Positions 40,701 through 50,118 are shown, counted from the stretch's first letter. The stretch is 64,000 nt of DNA from Allacma fusca (GCA_947179485.1 OX359245.1:44875067-44939066); one strand, 5' to 3'. Notes: generated by a model not told the origin, from the letters alone. Numbers and translations: made by a program.

Positions 40701-41435
40701 AATTTGCAGATGGAGTACAATCGCCTCTTAGCCAAGAAATCTTCGTTGAACTCTCCGAATCAGATCTTCAACAACATTGAAAACAACAACATCCTCAACG
40801 AGGCCAGGCTTCTTCGAGTGCACAAAGGCAGGCTGGAAGCCAGGATGCAAATTCTTGAGGAGCACAATCGGCAGCTAGAGCAGCAACTAAATCGGTATGC
40901 ATTTGTTTTCATTTATTTGACTACAAAGGGTAAAACTAAAGTCCAATCCTCCGTACAGTATTAAATAAATTTTAATTTAATTGCGTAGCCTCAGACAACT
41001 ATTGGACGAGCCGAAGACAGAAAGCAGTCGGACGGGGACGTTGCAAAGTAAATCGGTGGTTGCATCGGAACTGGACATGAACGCACCTAACAATCTGAAA
41101 TCGACAAATCAGCCTCAGCCAGGTTGATGCCCTAAAACTTTTCGATTTTCGTGGAGTTGATATAAAAAAGGACCTTCTAATTTTCTCTGGTTTTCATGTA
41201 AACAGACAAACCTTCCCCCACAATCTCAACTTTTGGCCCATCCACCAGTCAAGTCATATCATCCCCAGAGCAACAGACAAACTTGCCTATCTATTCGAAG
41301 AATCTTACAACGATGCAGCAAACCGCCTCGCTCTCGCCTCAAGCCCAGGTTGAAGATTTGTTACATCGGGCAGCTGAAATCGGACAACCTCCCGGAAACC
41401 CAGAATTCAACGTGATGACTGATGAGGAAGAGTAG
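3132..41435 (+). CDS. Dys: dystrophin (full-length, alternative first exons), about 57 coding exons
   Basis: Large cytoskeletal linker joining cortical F-actin to the dystroglycan complex under the plasma membrane of muscle and neurons. Exons were placed by GT-AG sites and reading frame, and every junction is phase-compatible. The model starting at 3132 gives about 3,576 residues, close to the ~3,685 of vertebrate Dp427. Rough residues: CH1 38-145, CH2 150-260, spectrin-like rod 300-2900 with an acidic insert near 1646-1664 and proline-rich hinges near 1940-2080 and 2350-2430, WW 2920-2955, EF-hand region 2960-3150, ZZ 3165-3220, coiled coil 3360-3470. The most conserved stretches ([10 protein letters not shown] in CH1, [19 protein letters not shown] before [15 protein letters not shown] in the coiled coil) are unmistakable dystrophin. 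The stop is TAG at 41433. Exon ranges are given in the entries that follow. Utrophin/dystrophin is one gene in invertebrates, so the call is firm. Individual rod splice sites are good but not proven. Confidence 0.96.
4961..4993. repeat. (TG)n microsatellite
   Basis: About 16 TG units with one interruption, inside dystrophin intron 1. Confidence 0.9.
5703..5728 (+). promoter_or_regulatory. candidate core promoter for first exon B
   Basis: A TATATAA element at 5703-5709 is followed 14 bases on by TCAGTG (5723-5728), which fits the arthropod initiator TCAGT. The spacing is a little short for a canonical TATA-to-start distance. It lies about 140 bases upstream of the exon B start codon. This is inference from motifs only in AT-rich DNA. 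Confidence 0.3.
5865..5901 (+). CDS. Dys: dystrophin alternative first exon B
   Basis: ATG in the context gtaaaaATGa starts a 12-codon lysine/glutamate-rich leader ([12 protein letters not shown]) plus one base before GTTTGT. Spliced to 9661 it gives ...VPE-D-EREDVQ in frame. Vertebrate and insect dystrophins also have several first exons, each with a short unique leader spliced to the same CH exon, so this is probably a second promoter. The donor is weaker than that of exon A. Confidence 0.65.
8254..8427. repeat. 33-bp tandem repeat, about 5 copies
   Basis: Units start at about 8254, 8287, 8320, 8353 and 8386, and the copies are almost identical. The unit is very AT-rich. Because 33 is divisible by 3, the minus strand shows an artificial 11-residue protein repeat ([11 protein letters not shown]), which I do not regard as coding. 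Confidence 0.93.
8881..8900. repeat. (TAC)n microsatellite
   Basis: Nearly seven perfect TAC/ACT units in dystrophin intron 1. Confidence 0.9.
9391..9419. repeat. (CAAAA)n simple repeat
   Basis: Four to five CAAAA units just upstream of the first CH exon. Confidence 0.85.
9661..12462 (+). CDS. Dys: dystrophin exons 2-7: actin-binding CH1-CH2 module and start of rod
   Basis: Exons 9661-9722, 9917-10009, 10809-10979, 11242-11331, 11477-11675 and 12164-12462, all phase-compatible. They encode the tandem calponin-homology actin-binding domain. Visible signatures are [70 protein letters not shown] and [11 protein letters not shown]. The last exon continues through a Pro/Glu linker (hinge 1) into the first spectrin-like helix ([20 protein letters not shown]). 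The module binds F-actin and is close in length to the vertebrate one. The intron at 10010-10808 (799 bases) is unusually G/T-rich on this strand and contains nothing I recognise. Confidence 0.95.
12489..13011. mobile_element. MITE-like element, family 1 copy A (intronic)
   Basis: Ends are imperfect inverted repeats: left TAGGGCTACGTTCAAG, right (reverse complement) TAGAGCTGCGTTCAGG. The interior is rich in repeated CAAGTTTAAG/GAACTT-type segments and has no open frame. The same termini bound a second element at 18821-19273. Target-site duplications are not clear. It lies in the intron between dystrophin exons 7 and 8. Confidence 0.6.
13096..20772 (+). CDS. Dys: dystrophin exons 8-27: spectrin-like rod, first half
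   Basis: Exons 13096-13277, 13388-13617, 13937-14211, 14439-14597, 14883-14972, 15114-15342, 15600-15727, 16024-16223, 16308-16582, 16746-16885, 17011-17202, 17409-17619, 17739-17912, 18031-18137, 18284-18424, 18657-18791, 19408-19686, 19922-20050, 20247-20399 and 20476-20772. They encode about 1,240 residues of heptad-rich three-helix repeats with the usual spaced tryptophans (for example [27 protein letters not shown]). The first repeats align with vertebrate repeat 1-3 sequence, including the VVDSSNEA segment. Later repeats are recognised by coiled-coil pattern and phase only, so their splice ends are less certain. The exon at 14883 has two good in-phase donors (after 14942 or 14972). Confidence 0.85.
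15760..15985. repeat. ATT/TTA-rich low-complexity tract
   Basis: Imperfect runs of TTATTA-type sequence filling most of one dystrophin intron. Confidence 0.8.
18821..19273. mobile_element. MITE-like element, family 1 copy B (intronic)
   Basis: Left end CAGTGCTGCGTTCAGG, right end (reverse complement) CAGAGCTGCGTTCAAG. These are the same termini as the element at 12489-13011. About 453 bases, non-coding, with internal GAACTTGAAC-type repeats. The TIR style resembles hAT-like ends (CAG start), but no 8-bp target duplication can be read. Confidence 0.6.
21113..21745 (+). CDS. Dys: dystrophin exon 28: rod exon with acidic insert and PPxY motif
   Basis: The largest coding exon (211 codons). About 60 residues of coiled coil are followed by a disordered, strongly acidic insert with eight successive glutamates, then [10 protein letters not shown], which contains a PPxY motif, then more acidic clusters ([15 protein letters not shown]). 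It returns to a helical pattern after the next splice. It is a rod hinge in position. The PPxY (PPSY) could be a ligand for WW domains, which is inference. Confidence 0.88.
22116..26388 (+). CDS. Dys: dystrophin exons 29-37: mid-rod with proline-rich hinge
   Basis: Exons 22116-22244, 22441-22608, 22864-23004, 23131-23351, 23732-24281, 24373-24468, 25080-25256, 25999-26106 and 26319-26388. The exon at 23131 opens with a Pro/Lys/Glu hinge ([17 protein letters not shown]), and the exon at 23732 has a second Ser/Pro/Thr-rich linker ([15 protein letters not shown]) between helical segments. Residues about 1794-2346. The introns at 24469-25079 and 25257-25998 hold nothing recognisable. In the first of them the frame stays open for about 40 codons past the chosen donor, so a longer exon cannot be excluded. 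Confidence 0.82.
26389..28481 (+). other. 2.1-kb dystrophin intron
   Basis: AT-rich, with open frames on both strands that lack ATG context, splice logic or protein-like composition. It is one of the introns that could host a promoter for an intermediate-length isoform, but I could not support one. Confidence 0.6.
28482..31329 (+). CDS. Dys: dystrophin exons 38-42: Ser/Pro/Thr/Ala hinge and distal rod
   Basis: Exons 28482-28822, 29460-29558, 29654-29759, 29873-29991 and 31117-31329. The first encodes a low-complexity hinge ([19 protein letters not shown], then a [13 protein letters not shown] tract), and the others return to spectrin-like helices (for example [19 protein letters not shown]). 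Residues about 2347-2639. The intron at 29992-31116 (1.1 kb) shows no gene. Confidence 0.82.
32041..32080. repeat. (CT)n microsatellite
   Basis: About 20 CT units with one interruption in the 4.6-kb intron. Confidence 0.9.
32891..33232 (+). CDS. candidate alternative dystrophin exon (unverified)
   Basis: An open segment of over 110 codons ends CAAAAG|GTACAT at phase 0. That phase matches both the upstream exon ending at 31329 and the downstream exon starting at 35931. The protein is unlike the coiled-coil rod: hydrophobic and Ser/Asn/Pro-rich ([14 protein letters not shown], then [13 protein letters not shown]). The frame is closed upstream by TAA at 32861 and has no in-frame ATG, so it would need an acceptor. 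The only phase-0 choice, ending at 32890, has a poor pyrimidine tract. It could be a unique N-terminal exon of a short isoform, an alternative internal exon, or chance. Confidence 0.35.
34752..34783. repeat. (GA)n microsatellite
   Basis: GA units with one interruption in the 4.6-kb dystrophin intron. Confidence 0.9.
35931..38451 (+). CDS. Dys: dystrophin exons 43-49: distal rod and WW domain
   Basis: Exons 35931-35990, 36291-36391, 36515-36686, 37056-37152, 37319-37440, 37886-38232 and 38315-38451 (optional candidate exon not counted). The last two carry the WW domain, with tryptophans in [15 protein letters not shown] and in [10 protein letters not shown]. An intron splits the domain after PYYV. 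It is followed by the conserved [22 protein letters not shown] start of the EF-hand region. The WW plus EF plus ZZ block is the beta-dystroglycan-binding module. Confidence 0.93.
38608..39746 (+). CDS. Dys: dystrophin exons 50-53: EF-hand region and ZZ zinc finger
   Basis: Exons 38608-38877, 38974-39053, 39250-39494 and 39635-39746. Conserved landmarks are [44 protein letters not shown] and [15 protein letters not shown]. The ZZ finger follows, with CNACKC, then [19 protein letters not shown] and a closing His-rich stretch. All expected zinc-ligand Cys pairs are visible. This part stabilises WW-dystroglycan binding. It is the most conserved block of the protein. Confidence 0.96.
39947..41435 (+). 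CDS. Dys: dystrophin exons 54-57: C-terminal coiled coil and tail
   Basis: Exons 39947-40302, 40544-40894, 40989-41122 and 41206-41435. [19 protein letters not shown] and [13 protein letters not shown] follow the ZZ finger. [14 protein letters not shown] precedes the paired leucine-heptad helices ([36 protein letters not shown]) that bind dystrobrevin, and syntrophin binds nearby. The protein ends ...FNVMTDEEE, which matches the VMTDEEGAE-type end of vertebrate dystrophin, so the stop at 41433 is secure. Confidence 0.95.
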
Positions 41436-42906
41436 ACGACAATGTAGTGAAACTTTTTAGAAAAAATCGGAAACATTTTTTAAAAAATAACATAAAAACG
41501 ATATGAACCGGTATCGTTCCTTTTCTCACACCTTGTTATACCTCGTAGACGTAGGATTACTATGTTTTTTGTAACACCATGGCAGCTTATACCAATCAGT
41601 AATGTGGTAACTAGTAACTATACGACAGTAAATGGCAGAGGAGTACTAATTTTAACCCGTTCCGATGCAATGCATCTGCATCGGAAACTCACTGGGATAT
41701 AATTACATATGTTAAAAAAATAACTGGCAACCATTTTTGGGGGGAAAACATGTTAAAACATATACGTAGAAATCGATAATCTTTCAGGGGAAACATTCAT
41801 AAACAATGGACTGTAGTGTTTTGCATAATGATAAGTATAATTACACGCATATGCTGGTAAGTATATATATTTACTTAATACTAATAGCATTTCGGGATGA
41901 TATGTTTTGTAGTTTTAATCATTCACACGTTATTATTGTCATGGAATACAATGTACCGTCATAATAAACTTGTTTTTATCTAAATACCTAAGCCTTCACT
42001 ATGTCAATATTCACTAGGTTACTACCAGGTGTGTATTGATATGTACATATATGTATAAGTATATGCTCTTACTTTGACACTTTGCTTACACACATGCATA
42101 TTTTCCTCAACACATGTAATTATATAAAGAAATATATATATTGGCTTTTGAAAGTGTTCTCATAGACTTTCTTACAGTCAGGAAAACTGCTGTATTATAA
42201 ATGCTTGGTTAAGTAGCAGCCATCTTGCATACGCATTTTCATTGGTTAATAACCACACTTTGGGGAACGGTCTTGTTGTCACTTTTTTAAACGAATAATG
42301 CCTCAGGCCATGTACAAGGGCAGACATTTTGCTTTTGTCAGACTTCAAATGCTATACTTACCGTCTTCACTCCTAGCACTGCAATTGATTGAGCAAGTAA
42401 ATTATTTGTTGAGTTCCAGTTTCCAAATAAAGTCCCCAGAGAACACAGCAACATCTATGTACATCTCTAATTTTGAAATGTAAGTATTTTCATAAAAATA
42501 TTTAATCCCTGAATATTATACCCTTATTGTCTAATAATTTTGTAAGACGCCAAGTGTATAAAATTCTAAACTTTGCAGTTGCTACAAGTGCACTGAATAC
42601 AACATATTCAGACCAGTTTATTATTAACCATATTAAAATTCCAAAAACCTTATGTTAATACTAATTGAAAGATTTCATTAAAGATTAGAGTTGCATTTTA
42701 CAGAAACAAATAATTATTACATCCACTGTATTTCTCTTTTCAAGCAATGATTTAAAAATTGTCAAAGTTCAAATTAAATCTTTACAGCCCGTTATTTCAG
42801 ATCAATGAGTTCCCTAATAGTTTTTAAAATTATCATTCTGTGGCAGCCAGATTTAAATGTTGAACTTTAAAATTGCAGCGTATTTTTTTAGTTTTTACGG
42901 GAAACC
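41436..42906 (+). other. dystrophin 3' UTR and intergenic region
   Basis: AT-rich, with a candidate poly(A) signal AATAAA at 41963-41968, about 530 bases after the stop. An open frame starting with ATG at 42298 ends at a strong donor (GTAAGT after 42480), but its phase does not fit the next coding exon. It may be part of a 5' non-coding exon of the following gene or chance. Confidence 0.5.
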
Positions 42907-43888
42907 ATGGACTGGTGGCAATACTATCCCCCATTCTTTTGTATGTGCTGTCGTCCAACGGTGATTGTGAGACATCATTGTGATTACCATCATCCGAGCC
43001 AGAATTTATTCATTCCGGGAATGAGGTATCCAACCCAACCGTACCAGCAACCCAGCTGGGAAGTCTATAACCCCCCATCACCGGGGTATATAGAAGAGCT
43101 ACTGAGTAGTCCTGACGTTTCCGCAAAATCCTTACGAACTGATGCGGTCAATCGTTCTGAAAATGTCCCTACGGTTGGACATTCTGAGGAGGGTTTTGCA
43201 ACAGTTCCGACTGAATCTTGTCCCAGTGATTTAGAACACATTTCTGAGGCACCTACGCTTGACAATGACGGATGTGACGATGATCTTGAGACATACTCCA
43301 TCGAAACTAGTGACACAGGAAATAGTTCTATAAGAGAGTCTCAAGATCTATTCCTCCAAGTGTCTAAAGATCCTTCAGAAGCACTTGAAGAGGAACTCCA
43401 AGCTTCTGTCGAGGATGTGGAAGATTCATCTATGATTAGGAACAGCATTGAAACGAATAAACATAAAAAAGACCTGAAGGAAATTAACAATGGTTAGGAC
43501 AGCACTTGCGTTTAGCATTTTATTACATTAATATAAATTTTTCCTTCAAATTGATTATGAGGGGTGTTTGGGTAAAATTTGCTTGAAGCCCACTTGGTCC
43601 TTGCTTGGCCAACATTACAAATATGATTTCAGCATGTAATTTTTTGTTGTAACCCCTGTTAATAATCACATTTTTGATTTTTTTTTTGTTTAAACAGAAT
43701 CCCTTCAAAATAAACCCGTCACACATGTTGAGGAGGACGCTCGACGAAGTTCCCGAATTGCCATTAAACGAGCAAAGTTGGAGGAGCAGTCAGAGCGTGA
43801 AAATGTTAAAGAAAAATTGGCAAATGAGAAGCTCCTCAAGAGGGGATTTATTTGCGAGCGCGCCAATTGTTTTTGTCGCAAGTCTTAA
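42907..43888 (+). CDS. uncharacterised 258-residue protein, two coding exons
   Basis: I do not recognise this family. ATG in a strong context (gaaaccATGg) lies just after a T-rich acceptor ending at 42891. Exons 42907-43492 and 43698-43888 join at phase 1 and stop at TAA 43886. The N-terminus is aromatic- and Cys/His-rich (MDWWQYYPPFFCMCC, then RHHCDYHH), followed by a Pro/Tyr/Gln-rich patch, a long acidic Ser/Thr/Glu-rich disordered middle, and a basic helical C-terminus (RRSSRIAIKRAKLEEQ) closing with a small Cys cluster (CERANCFC). No signal peptide or membrane segment is visible. The basic RRSSRIA segment suggests nuclear or nucleic-acid association, which is inference. Codon composition and the clean intron argue that it is real. 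It converges on the ADAM-like gene. Confidence 0.65.
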
Positions 43889-44354
43889 GTCCCTCTTCGC
43901 AGGCAATTTTAGCCTACCTGTTATTTCTTGCAACAAATATTTTGCTACATATGACATTCCCTAAATAATTCGGTTACTGCCTCAGAAATTACTCTATTTC
44001 TGGCAGTTCTTAATATTTGTAATTGTACAGAACCGTTTCTCACACTGTGGTCAAAATTTTAACATGACATCTTTTTTCAAACCTTATGAATTTTTTATTA
44101 GCGAATACTAGTTGTCAGTAAAATTATTTTCGAATTATAATAATAATTACAGTCAATGTATTACTACTGGATTTTACTTTATGCTTCGTACAAAATACAT
44201 TTGGTTTCTTGGATCATACAAGTGTGCTCCTGTTTCATTTAGTTGGATCATAAGAGACGATGTAGACAATAAATAGGATATACAGAATATAACTGGGGGT
44301 ACATATACCAGTAAACCAGGGTTTTGCTTCTGTAAATGTTTTTCGGAAAGAATT
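43889..44354. other. intergenic between two convergent genes
   Basis: Short AT-rich spacer. AATAAA at 44268-44273 could serve the plus-strand gene, and a TTTATT at about 44094 (minus-strand AATAAA) could serve the ADAM-like gene. No coding potential seen. Confidence 0.5.
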
Positions 44355-47300
44355 TTATGCCAACAACATTGCTACGAGCAACATGAGTGGTAGGGAGAGG
44401 AAGAGCTGAGTGATGTCACTGCTGGAGTGACATGACAAGCCGGTTTTGCGGCATGGGAACTTGCCATTCCTGGGGTAACAACATTTCTGGCCAGAACAAT
44501 TATAGGCACTTCCGCAGTCGCATTCTTCACCGTCTTCGATAATTCCTATTCAAATAAATATAGAAAAATCCTGTCAAATGTTGCAGGGATAGGAAACTCA
44601 ATAAAATTATTTAATTGGATCACGAAGAACACAAGATGCAATTTTTGCTTCGTATCTTCCTGAAGGATCGTAATACAGTAGTGCATTTTTTACGCTAAAA
44701 TATGGTTATGTACCATTTCCACAGAAGGGATGCATATTGGTCTCGAAGCATGCTGCCCTGCAACCAGATAGGACACTGTGAACATTGCGAATGGTACAAG
44801 AACTAAAACGCTTCTCTTCCTCAGATATATTCCGAAGGACATCTGGCCACATGATAAAGTGCCGGACTTGGTTTTTATGGTCCCAGAACTGATCGCAGAC
44901 TTCCTTCCCAGTTGCATCCAAAGACGCTCCAAAGGACTTTGCAATTTCGTGGGCCGTCACATATATGAGCTGGTCCTCTGACATGGACGAGTAATTACCT
45001 TCCCGATTATTGGCGGAGATTAAAATGACATTACTGGACATTCCAGCAGAACGAACCGCACACATTCCGGATGGATAGGTGGCTTGAGCTGAAAAAATCA
45101 TTTAGTTTTATCCTTCAAAAAACAGAACAGAATTTTTCTTCAGGAAATTAATCGCCATTGGTAATTAAATTACAGCTTGGCGTAAGTGTCAATAATAAGT
45201 GTAATAACTTTCGAGTTATCATAATCTTTATTAAATGAATTAAAATAGAATAATAAAAGAGGATTTTGATTCCTTTTGATATGTAGAAGCTCAAGTGAGA
45301 TCAAGTTCACATGGAAATCTTCAGATTATCTGAGTCAAAGACAGCTTGGATCTAAATTATATTTACCATTGACAGCAGATGATCTTGCATAAATCTGTTC
45401 CTGGAAGCCCTTCATAGTATAAGCGATAGCGAGACAACATTCAGAAAAATCCATCTGGGAGAGTTTCGTGAAGACTACGTCCAGGTCATCTTTAGATATG
45501 AATTCTTTTGTATCCATACTTTCAATGTTCCAAATATTGACTTGGGCGTCATATTCCAGGCCAATGTTGTCAGGGACATCGTCCAAGTCCCAGTCCACTG
45601 AACGGAAGATCCAAGAGACTCTGTCAATAATATAGCTCAAGTTCTCTAGGGTTGATGACTCGTTCCTCGTTGACTTGAAAAATTGTTGGAAAGTTGGGTC
45701 CACTAGGAGGCATATTCGGCAGAGGTAGCCGCCTTGTCTAAAATTCGGAAGAGAAAATATTAAAAGTTCGATTTGCATCTAACAATAATATTCACTCTCA
45801 ATTCTGGTTCTAAATCCAACACACTCAAATATTAAAATACAATAAGTGCACATATAATTTGAATCGTAATTATTCACCAGGGAAATAGCATTTAAGTTCT
45901 AAAAAAACCTGTTGCTTCGAAAAGATGGGGGAGGCAAGACACAGTCATATTCCATAGAGCTTGCAAAAGCCATTATAGCAACGGTTCCTTCATGCTCATG
46001 CAGAGTCCTCACATTCGTTCCTGCATTGTACGATTTTTTAAATGTGACATTTTAAAAATCACACGAACGTTTTTTGACGTACTAAAATGCTACCTTCTGT
46101 TAGGATAGTTTGGCCATTGGGTCTGAACTTGTACTTCTTACTTTCGGCGGCTGTAAAATATTATGAGAAATTCTATAATAATAATTAATTCACAGAATAT
46201 TGCAAGGGAGCTGGTAATATTAAGCTATGCTCTAGTTTCTATCAACAACTTCAATTTGATCAAGTCTGAGTCAATCTCAAAAGTGCATCTCTTTAAATTG
46301 ATTGACATTCAAGCAGCTTTACGTCTACGTTACTTGTATGGAGTACAAATATTATTCTTACGTACTTAAGAGCGACACAGATCCATCATGCTCAATTATT
46401 ACAGAATCCCCTGGAGCTTCTATAAATAATAAGCATGTTTTATTAAAACAACCAAGCTCTAACTCAAACCTTATTTTGAAATCGTAGTTCAATTATTACT
46501 GAAAGTCAGTCGTCCTTCCTCATCGACTTTAATAGAAGGCTCGCCCTCCGCAATGTAGGAGTTCCTACTGGTACTAAATATCAGGAAAGGCTTCGTACTT
46601 CTATCATGGGGGTTGTCATTCGTCATGAAGTATAGCAAACTGATTCCCCGGGTCACGACAGCATTGAAAGGTTTATTGTCACTTTCCTCCTGCTTCTTTG
46701 GAATCGACGGCCTCAGAACGTACAAGATGTTCTGGAGGAACTTCCTCTCATGCCTCAAAAGCTTCGTTAGTAATGCTATTTCCTCCACTTCATACACGAT
46801 CAGTTCTTGGAGCTCTTCGTCAAAATACGACACCTCGCCGTAGAATAATCTTTTAAAATAAATTACGAAATTAGATACTCCAATTTGGCTTCAATGTAGG
46901 ATATACTTATAGTAAGTTGGTGCTCATCCAAACTCATATCATAATTACCTGTCAACCATCCTCCCAAAAACTGTTGATTTCTTGATGCCCCGAACATACC
47001 CATGAACCTTCATCTCTCGATCCTCGAACAAGTCATAATGGGACTGAAAAAAATGGGGGTTTGCATTTTTAGCGAAGGCTACTTTCACTCATGTTGTTTC
47101 TACCATTGACCCTAAGTTTTAATAAAATTGGTTGGATTTGCTTGCATATGTGATTTAACCAATTTCATATCCCCTAACTCTTCTTTCCCATGTTGACCAC
47201 TTTTTATTCAAATAAGTATTTGTGTTCATATATGTTGTGCTAATTTTAAAAATGACATTTCAGCTATCATTCGTACATTGCACTCTGTATTTGTGACTGC

Positions 47301-47817
47301 CCTTCAAAATGCAAAAAGTATTCCCTTTTTAAACTGTCACTATTTACAAGGAGATAAATTAATATTTTTGTAAGTGTTCCAGTACCTAAAATAATTGTAT
47401 TGGTCATTTAGATAAAAGGGTCTCACAATGAGGTCACGTTGTGGAAAGAGTTGCCGCATTTTGCGCATACAATTTCGTTACTTTCTTTACGTAATTTAAA
47501 AAAAAATAACCCCTGAATACTTAGCGTACTTCAGCAGGATGAAGAAATGATTCAAAATTATTTGTGAATTCCAGCTGTTGTCTGAAAATACAAATGGTAA
47601 TATTTTCTCGACCAGGACGTTCATCCGGGACCTTGAGGCTAAAGGGTCGACAAGGAGCCTCACGGCTTTTCCACAAGAACTTTTCCCGGTAAGGAATGGC
47701 TGGCCAAGTGGAGCCCGCGTCGGTATTAGCAATTGTGAACATTATCAAAGGGTTTGGGGACGGCAAGTCTTCAGGAGTCTGAGGCCTTGAGTCAGTTAAG
47801 GGACTTATTGCAATCAT
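44355..47817 (-). CDS. ADAM10/17-like membrane metalloprotease homologue, predicted catalytically dead and truncated
   Basis: Nine exons in transcription order: 47817-47530, 47043-46949, 46849-46500, 46419-46366, 46150-46094, 46020-45909, 45737-45367, 45088-44714 and 44545-44355. All phases agree and they read as about 630 residues. A prodomain leads to an RSNR site (furin-like RxxR), then the metalloprotease fold (LCRICLLVDPTFQQFF; YIIDRVSWIFRSVDWD), which resembles ADAM17. The zinc helix reads HEIAKSFGASLD where active ADAMs have HExxHxxGxxHD, so two of the three zinc histidines are Lys and Leu. After RFSSCTIRNV and CGNG comes a shortened disintegrin segment (EDGEECDCG), then a C-terminal hydrophobic run (LFLSLPLMLLVAMLLA) directly before the stop, like a GPI-anchor signal or a tail anchor. 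Cysteine-rich, EGF and cytoplasmic regions are absent. The 5' end is uncertain: no signal peptide is seen after the 47817 Met, and a good acceptor lies just before it, so an upstream exon is likely missing. Confidence 0.75.
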
Positions 47818-47819
47818 GA

Positions 47820-49092
47820 CTGTGGAAGCAGAGTATGTAATTCCACGTTAATTACAATCTTATACAAACAAGTATCAGCAAAAGTGTATTTCCAAATGAT
47901 TTAGAGATGTACGTAGATCCTTACTTGACAAATAAATTGGTATGAATTTAATTATCCCTGGTATATTCATCATTAGCGTTGATAGATATTATAGCTGGAA
48001 AATATATAAACTAATTTTAATATTGTTTCTACAACTGTTCCACAGGGCCACTTTGGAGGTTACGCGTAAAAGGCAATCAATCCTGGTTCATTTGGAGGTA
48101 ATTTTGGTTCCTTATTTTACTTTACGCCAAAAAATAAACCTAATATTTCAAATTCTTTTTTCTAGATGAATTCAAAATCAAGTTCATACAGCAGAGATCT
48201 AACATCAATAACACTCCACACCACACCACACTAACATTCTAAATTATGTTTGTTTTTTTGATATTGTAAATGGTAATGGTAATCTGGCGACTCGTACGGA
48301 CAGGGACTACGGAGAGCTATTTCTTGGGAAAGAAAGTGGCCAATTTTGTAGAATCCACTATTGTGTACAACTTTCAGACAGAATTTAAATTGTTTCATTT
48401 GTTTCATTGTCAAAATAGTTATTACTAAATTTTTTTAATTGAATTACAATAATAATACAAGGATTTAATTTTTTTTTCACCATTATTTTTTGATTTAAAT
48501 TTATTTTATTGCATAAATATTAAAATTATCATTAAAATTACAAAAATCATCTTTGAATTCTAAACTAACAAATTATTGATTTTAACAAAAAGTTTCAACA
48601 ATCAAGCCATCCGCCGAAACGAATGGGAAGTATGGCAGCCATGAATTTGAATTTTAATAATAATTTGAGTACAATAATGTTTTATATACGAATATCTTAG
48701 AAGTTTTATTTTTTTGCAGTAATTACACAGAGAATTATATAGATATTATATAAACTGCCAAAACCGCTAAATAATCTTAACTTATAAGGGGTTATCTATG
48801 TGATTTGGTGTCTGGCCTATTTAAAAAATTAACCTATCTAATACTCAGTAATTATTGCTCTTTTTACAACATTTCTTATATACATAGGTATTCGCAGTAA
48901 CTTAATTGGTGCAGTCACTTTATCTATTGTTACAGTAAACAAAAATCGTATGGAAACTTTCATGTGGGTTTATAGCCCTTTGAATCAATCAGCTGTTTTT
49001 AAAATTAAGTTAGAATGCCTGTAATTCGGTTGAAAAAAAATATCAGAATTCTTTTTAAATTAATCTGATATTTTTTACTGAATTTTACTGAA
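47820..49092. other. AT-rich intergenic stretch
   Basis: Should contain the missing 5' exon and promoter of the minus-strand ADAM-like gene. I could not identify a signal-peptide exon. No other gene seen. Confidence 0.5.
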
Positions 49093-49585
49093 TTAATAAC
49101 TGATTGTGAGTCCTAAATCAAGTAGCAATAAACATTTATACTGGGAGTCAGTCTGGTACACATGTGCTTCTAATTTATGTGTATTTAGTCTTTCAATTAT
49201 TCTTGAAATTCTAATGTTGTTTTAGTAAAACCTTGTATATAACCTTTCACATACACGAGATGTAGGTACGTATTTCTCAAGGAAGGCTTGGCAACTGTAA
49301 TTTATATATATATGTATATATATATGCCCTGTATATATTAAAGAAAGAAATACTGTGAAGCTCCCATATTTTCATGAGAATAAATTATCAAAATCTCTGA
49401 TGAAAACTTGTAGGTAATAAAATATTGTTATATCCCTGAGAGTCGTGGAATCATTTTTATGAAATGAGACAATTAAATAATTGCTTAAACCATTGTATAA
49501 AATAACTAACCCTATAAGTTTTGGAATTAATTACAAACTGACTACAACAGAAGATAAAGCCTTCCTTTTGAAATACAACAACCAT
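49093..49585 (+). repeat. segmental duplicate, copy 1 (P450-promoter-like block)
   Basis: Matches 57203-57722 along most of its length in the same orientation: shared AATTAATAAC, CAGTCTGGTACACAT, TTGTATA, ACTGTGAAGCTC, GAGAATAAAT and CTGACTAC-ACAGAAGA stretches in the same order. It includes a conserved TATAAAA (49496-49502), which in copy 2 sits 150 bases before a P450 start codon. No P450 exon follows directly here, so the gene part was lost, displaced or never copied. Confidence 0.75.
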
Positions 49586-50118
49586 AGTTGTGAGTTGCTG
49601 CGTGTTTTGAGTGCCTACATTACGCACCTGCACGTACACATCATCCGAAGGCAATTGAAAGAACAACGAAACAAAATATTTGACCTTCATTGTGAAACAT
49701 AATGAACATGATGTTTGGAGAATTGTTGGCATTCCAAATATTTGTTCACAGTCGTAATTTTTTAAAAATAGTTTTGGAGGATCATTGGTAGAAAATCGGA
49801 TGAGCTTTCCCGTGAGATATTTAGTAGGTTTCTGCGTGGAGATTTTCGGACATGACCTGTAATGTAAGGACAAGAAGGCGTTATAATTACAGCATCATCA
49901 TTACATTCTGCTCATTTCACAAACAGCCTAATTGTCGTAGGCGATATTAAGGACACCGGGATAACTACCAGCAGGAGTGGGCGGGATTAGATCTTAACTC
50001 TGTGTAGCCAAAAATTCTTTTTAACATGGTCCTCGATGACTATGTTAAGGTGACTCGGTCAGGTGATCAGCCATTCTATGAAAAACAAGCGAACACGAGA
50101 GTTCAGTATACAACATAG

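Noticed and set aside
42298-42483. Possible coding first exon of the 258-residue gene (ATG and strong GTAAGT donor)
   Set aside because: It ends at phase 2, while the next coding exon joins at phase 0 and the alternative acceptor runs into a TAG. It can only be non-coding or unrelated.
47496-47732. Second minus-strand frame overlapping the first ADAM exon
   Set aside because: Its frame does not join the next exon at 47043 in phase, whereas the overlapping 47530-47817 frame does.
48047-48100. Plus-strand GHFGGYA frame flanked by splice-like sites
   Set aside because: Stops after seven codons. There is no upstream exon or family support.
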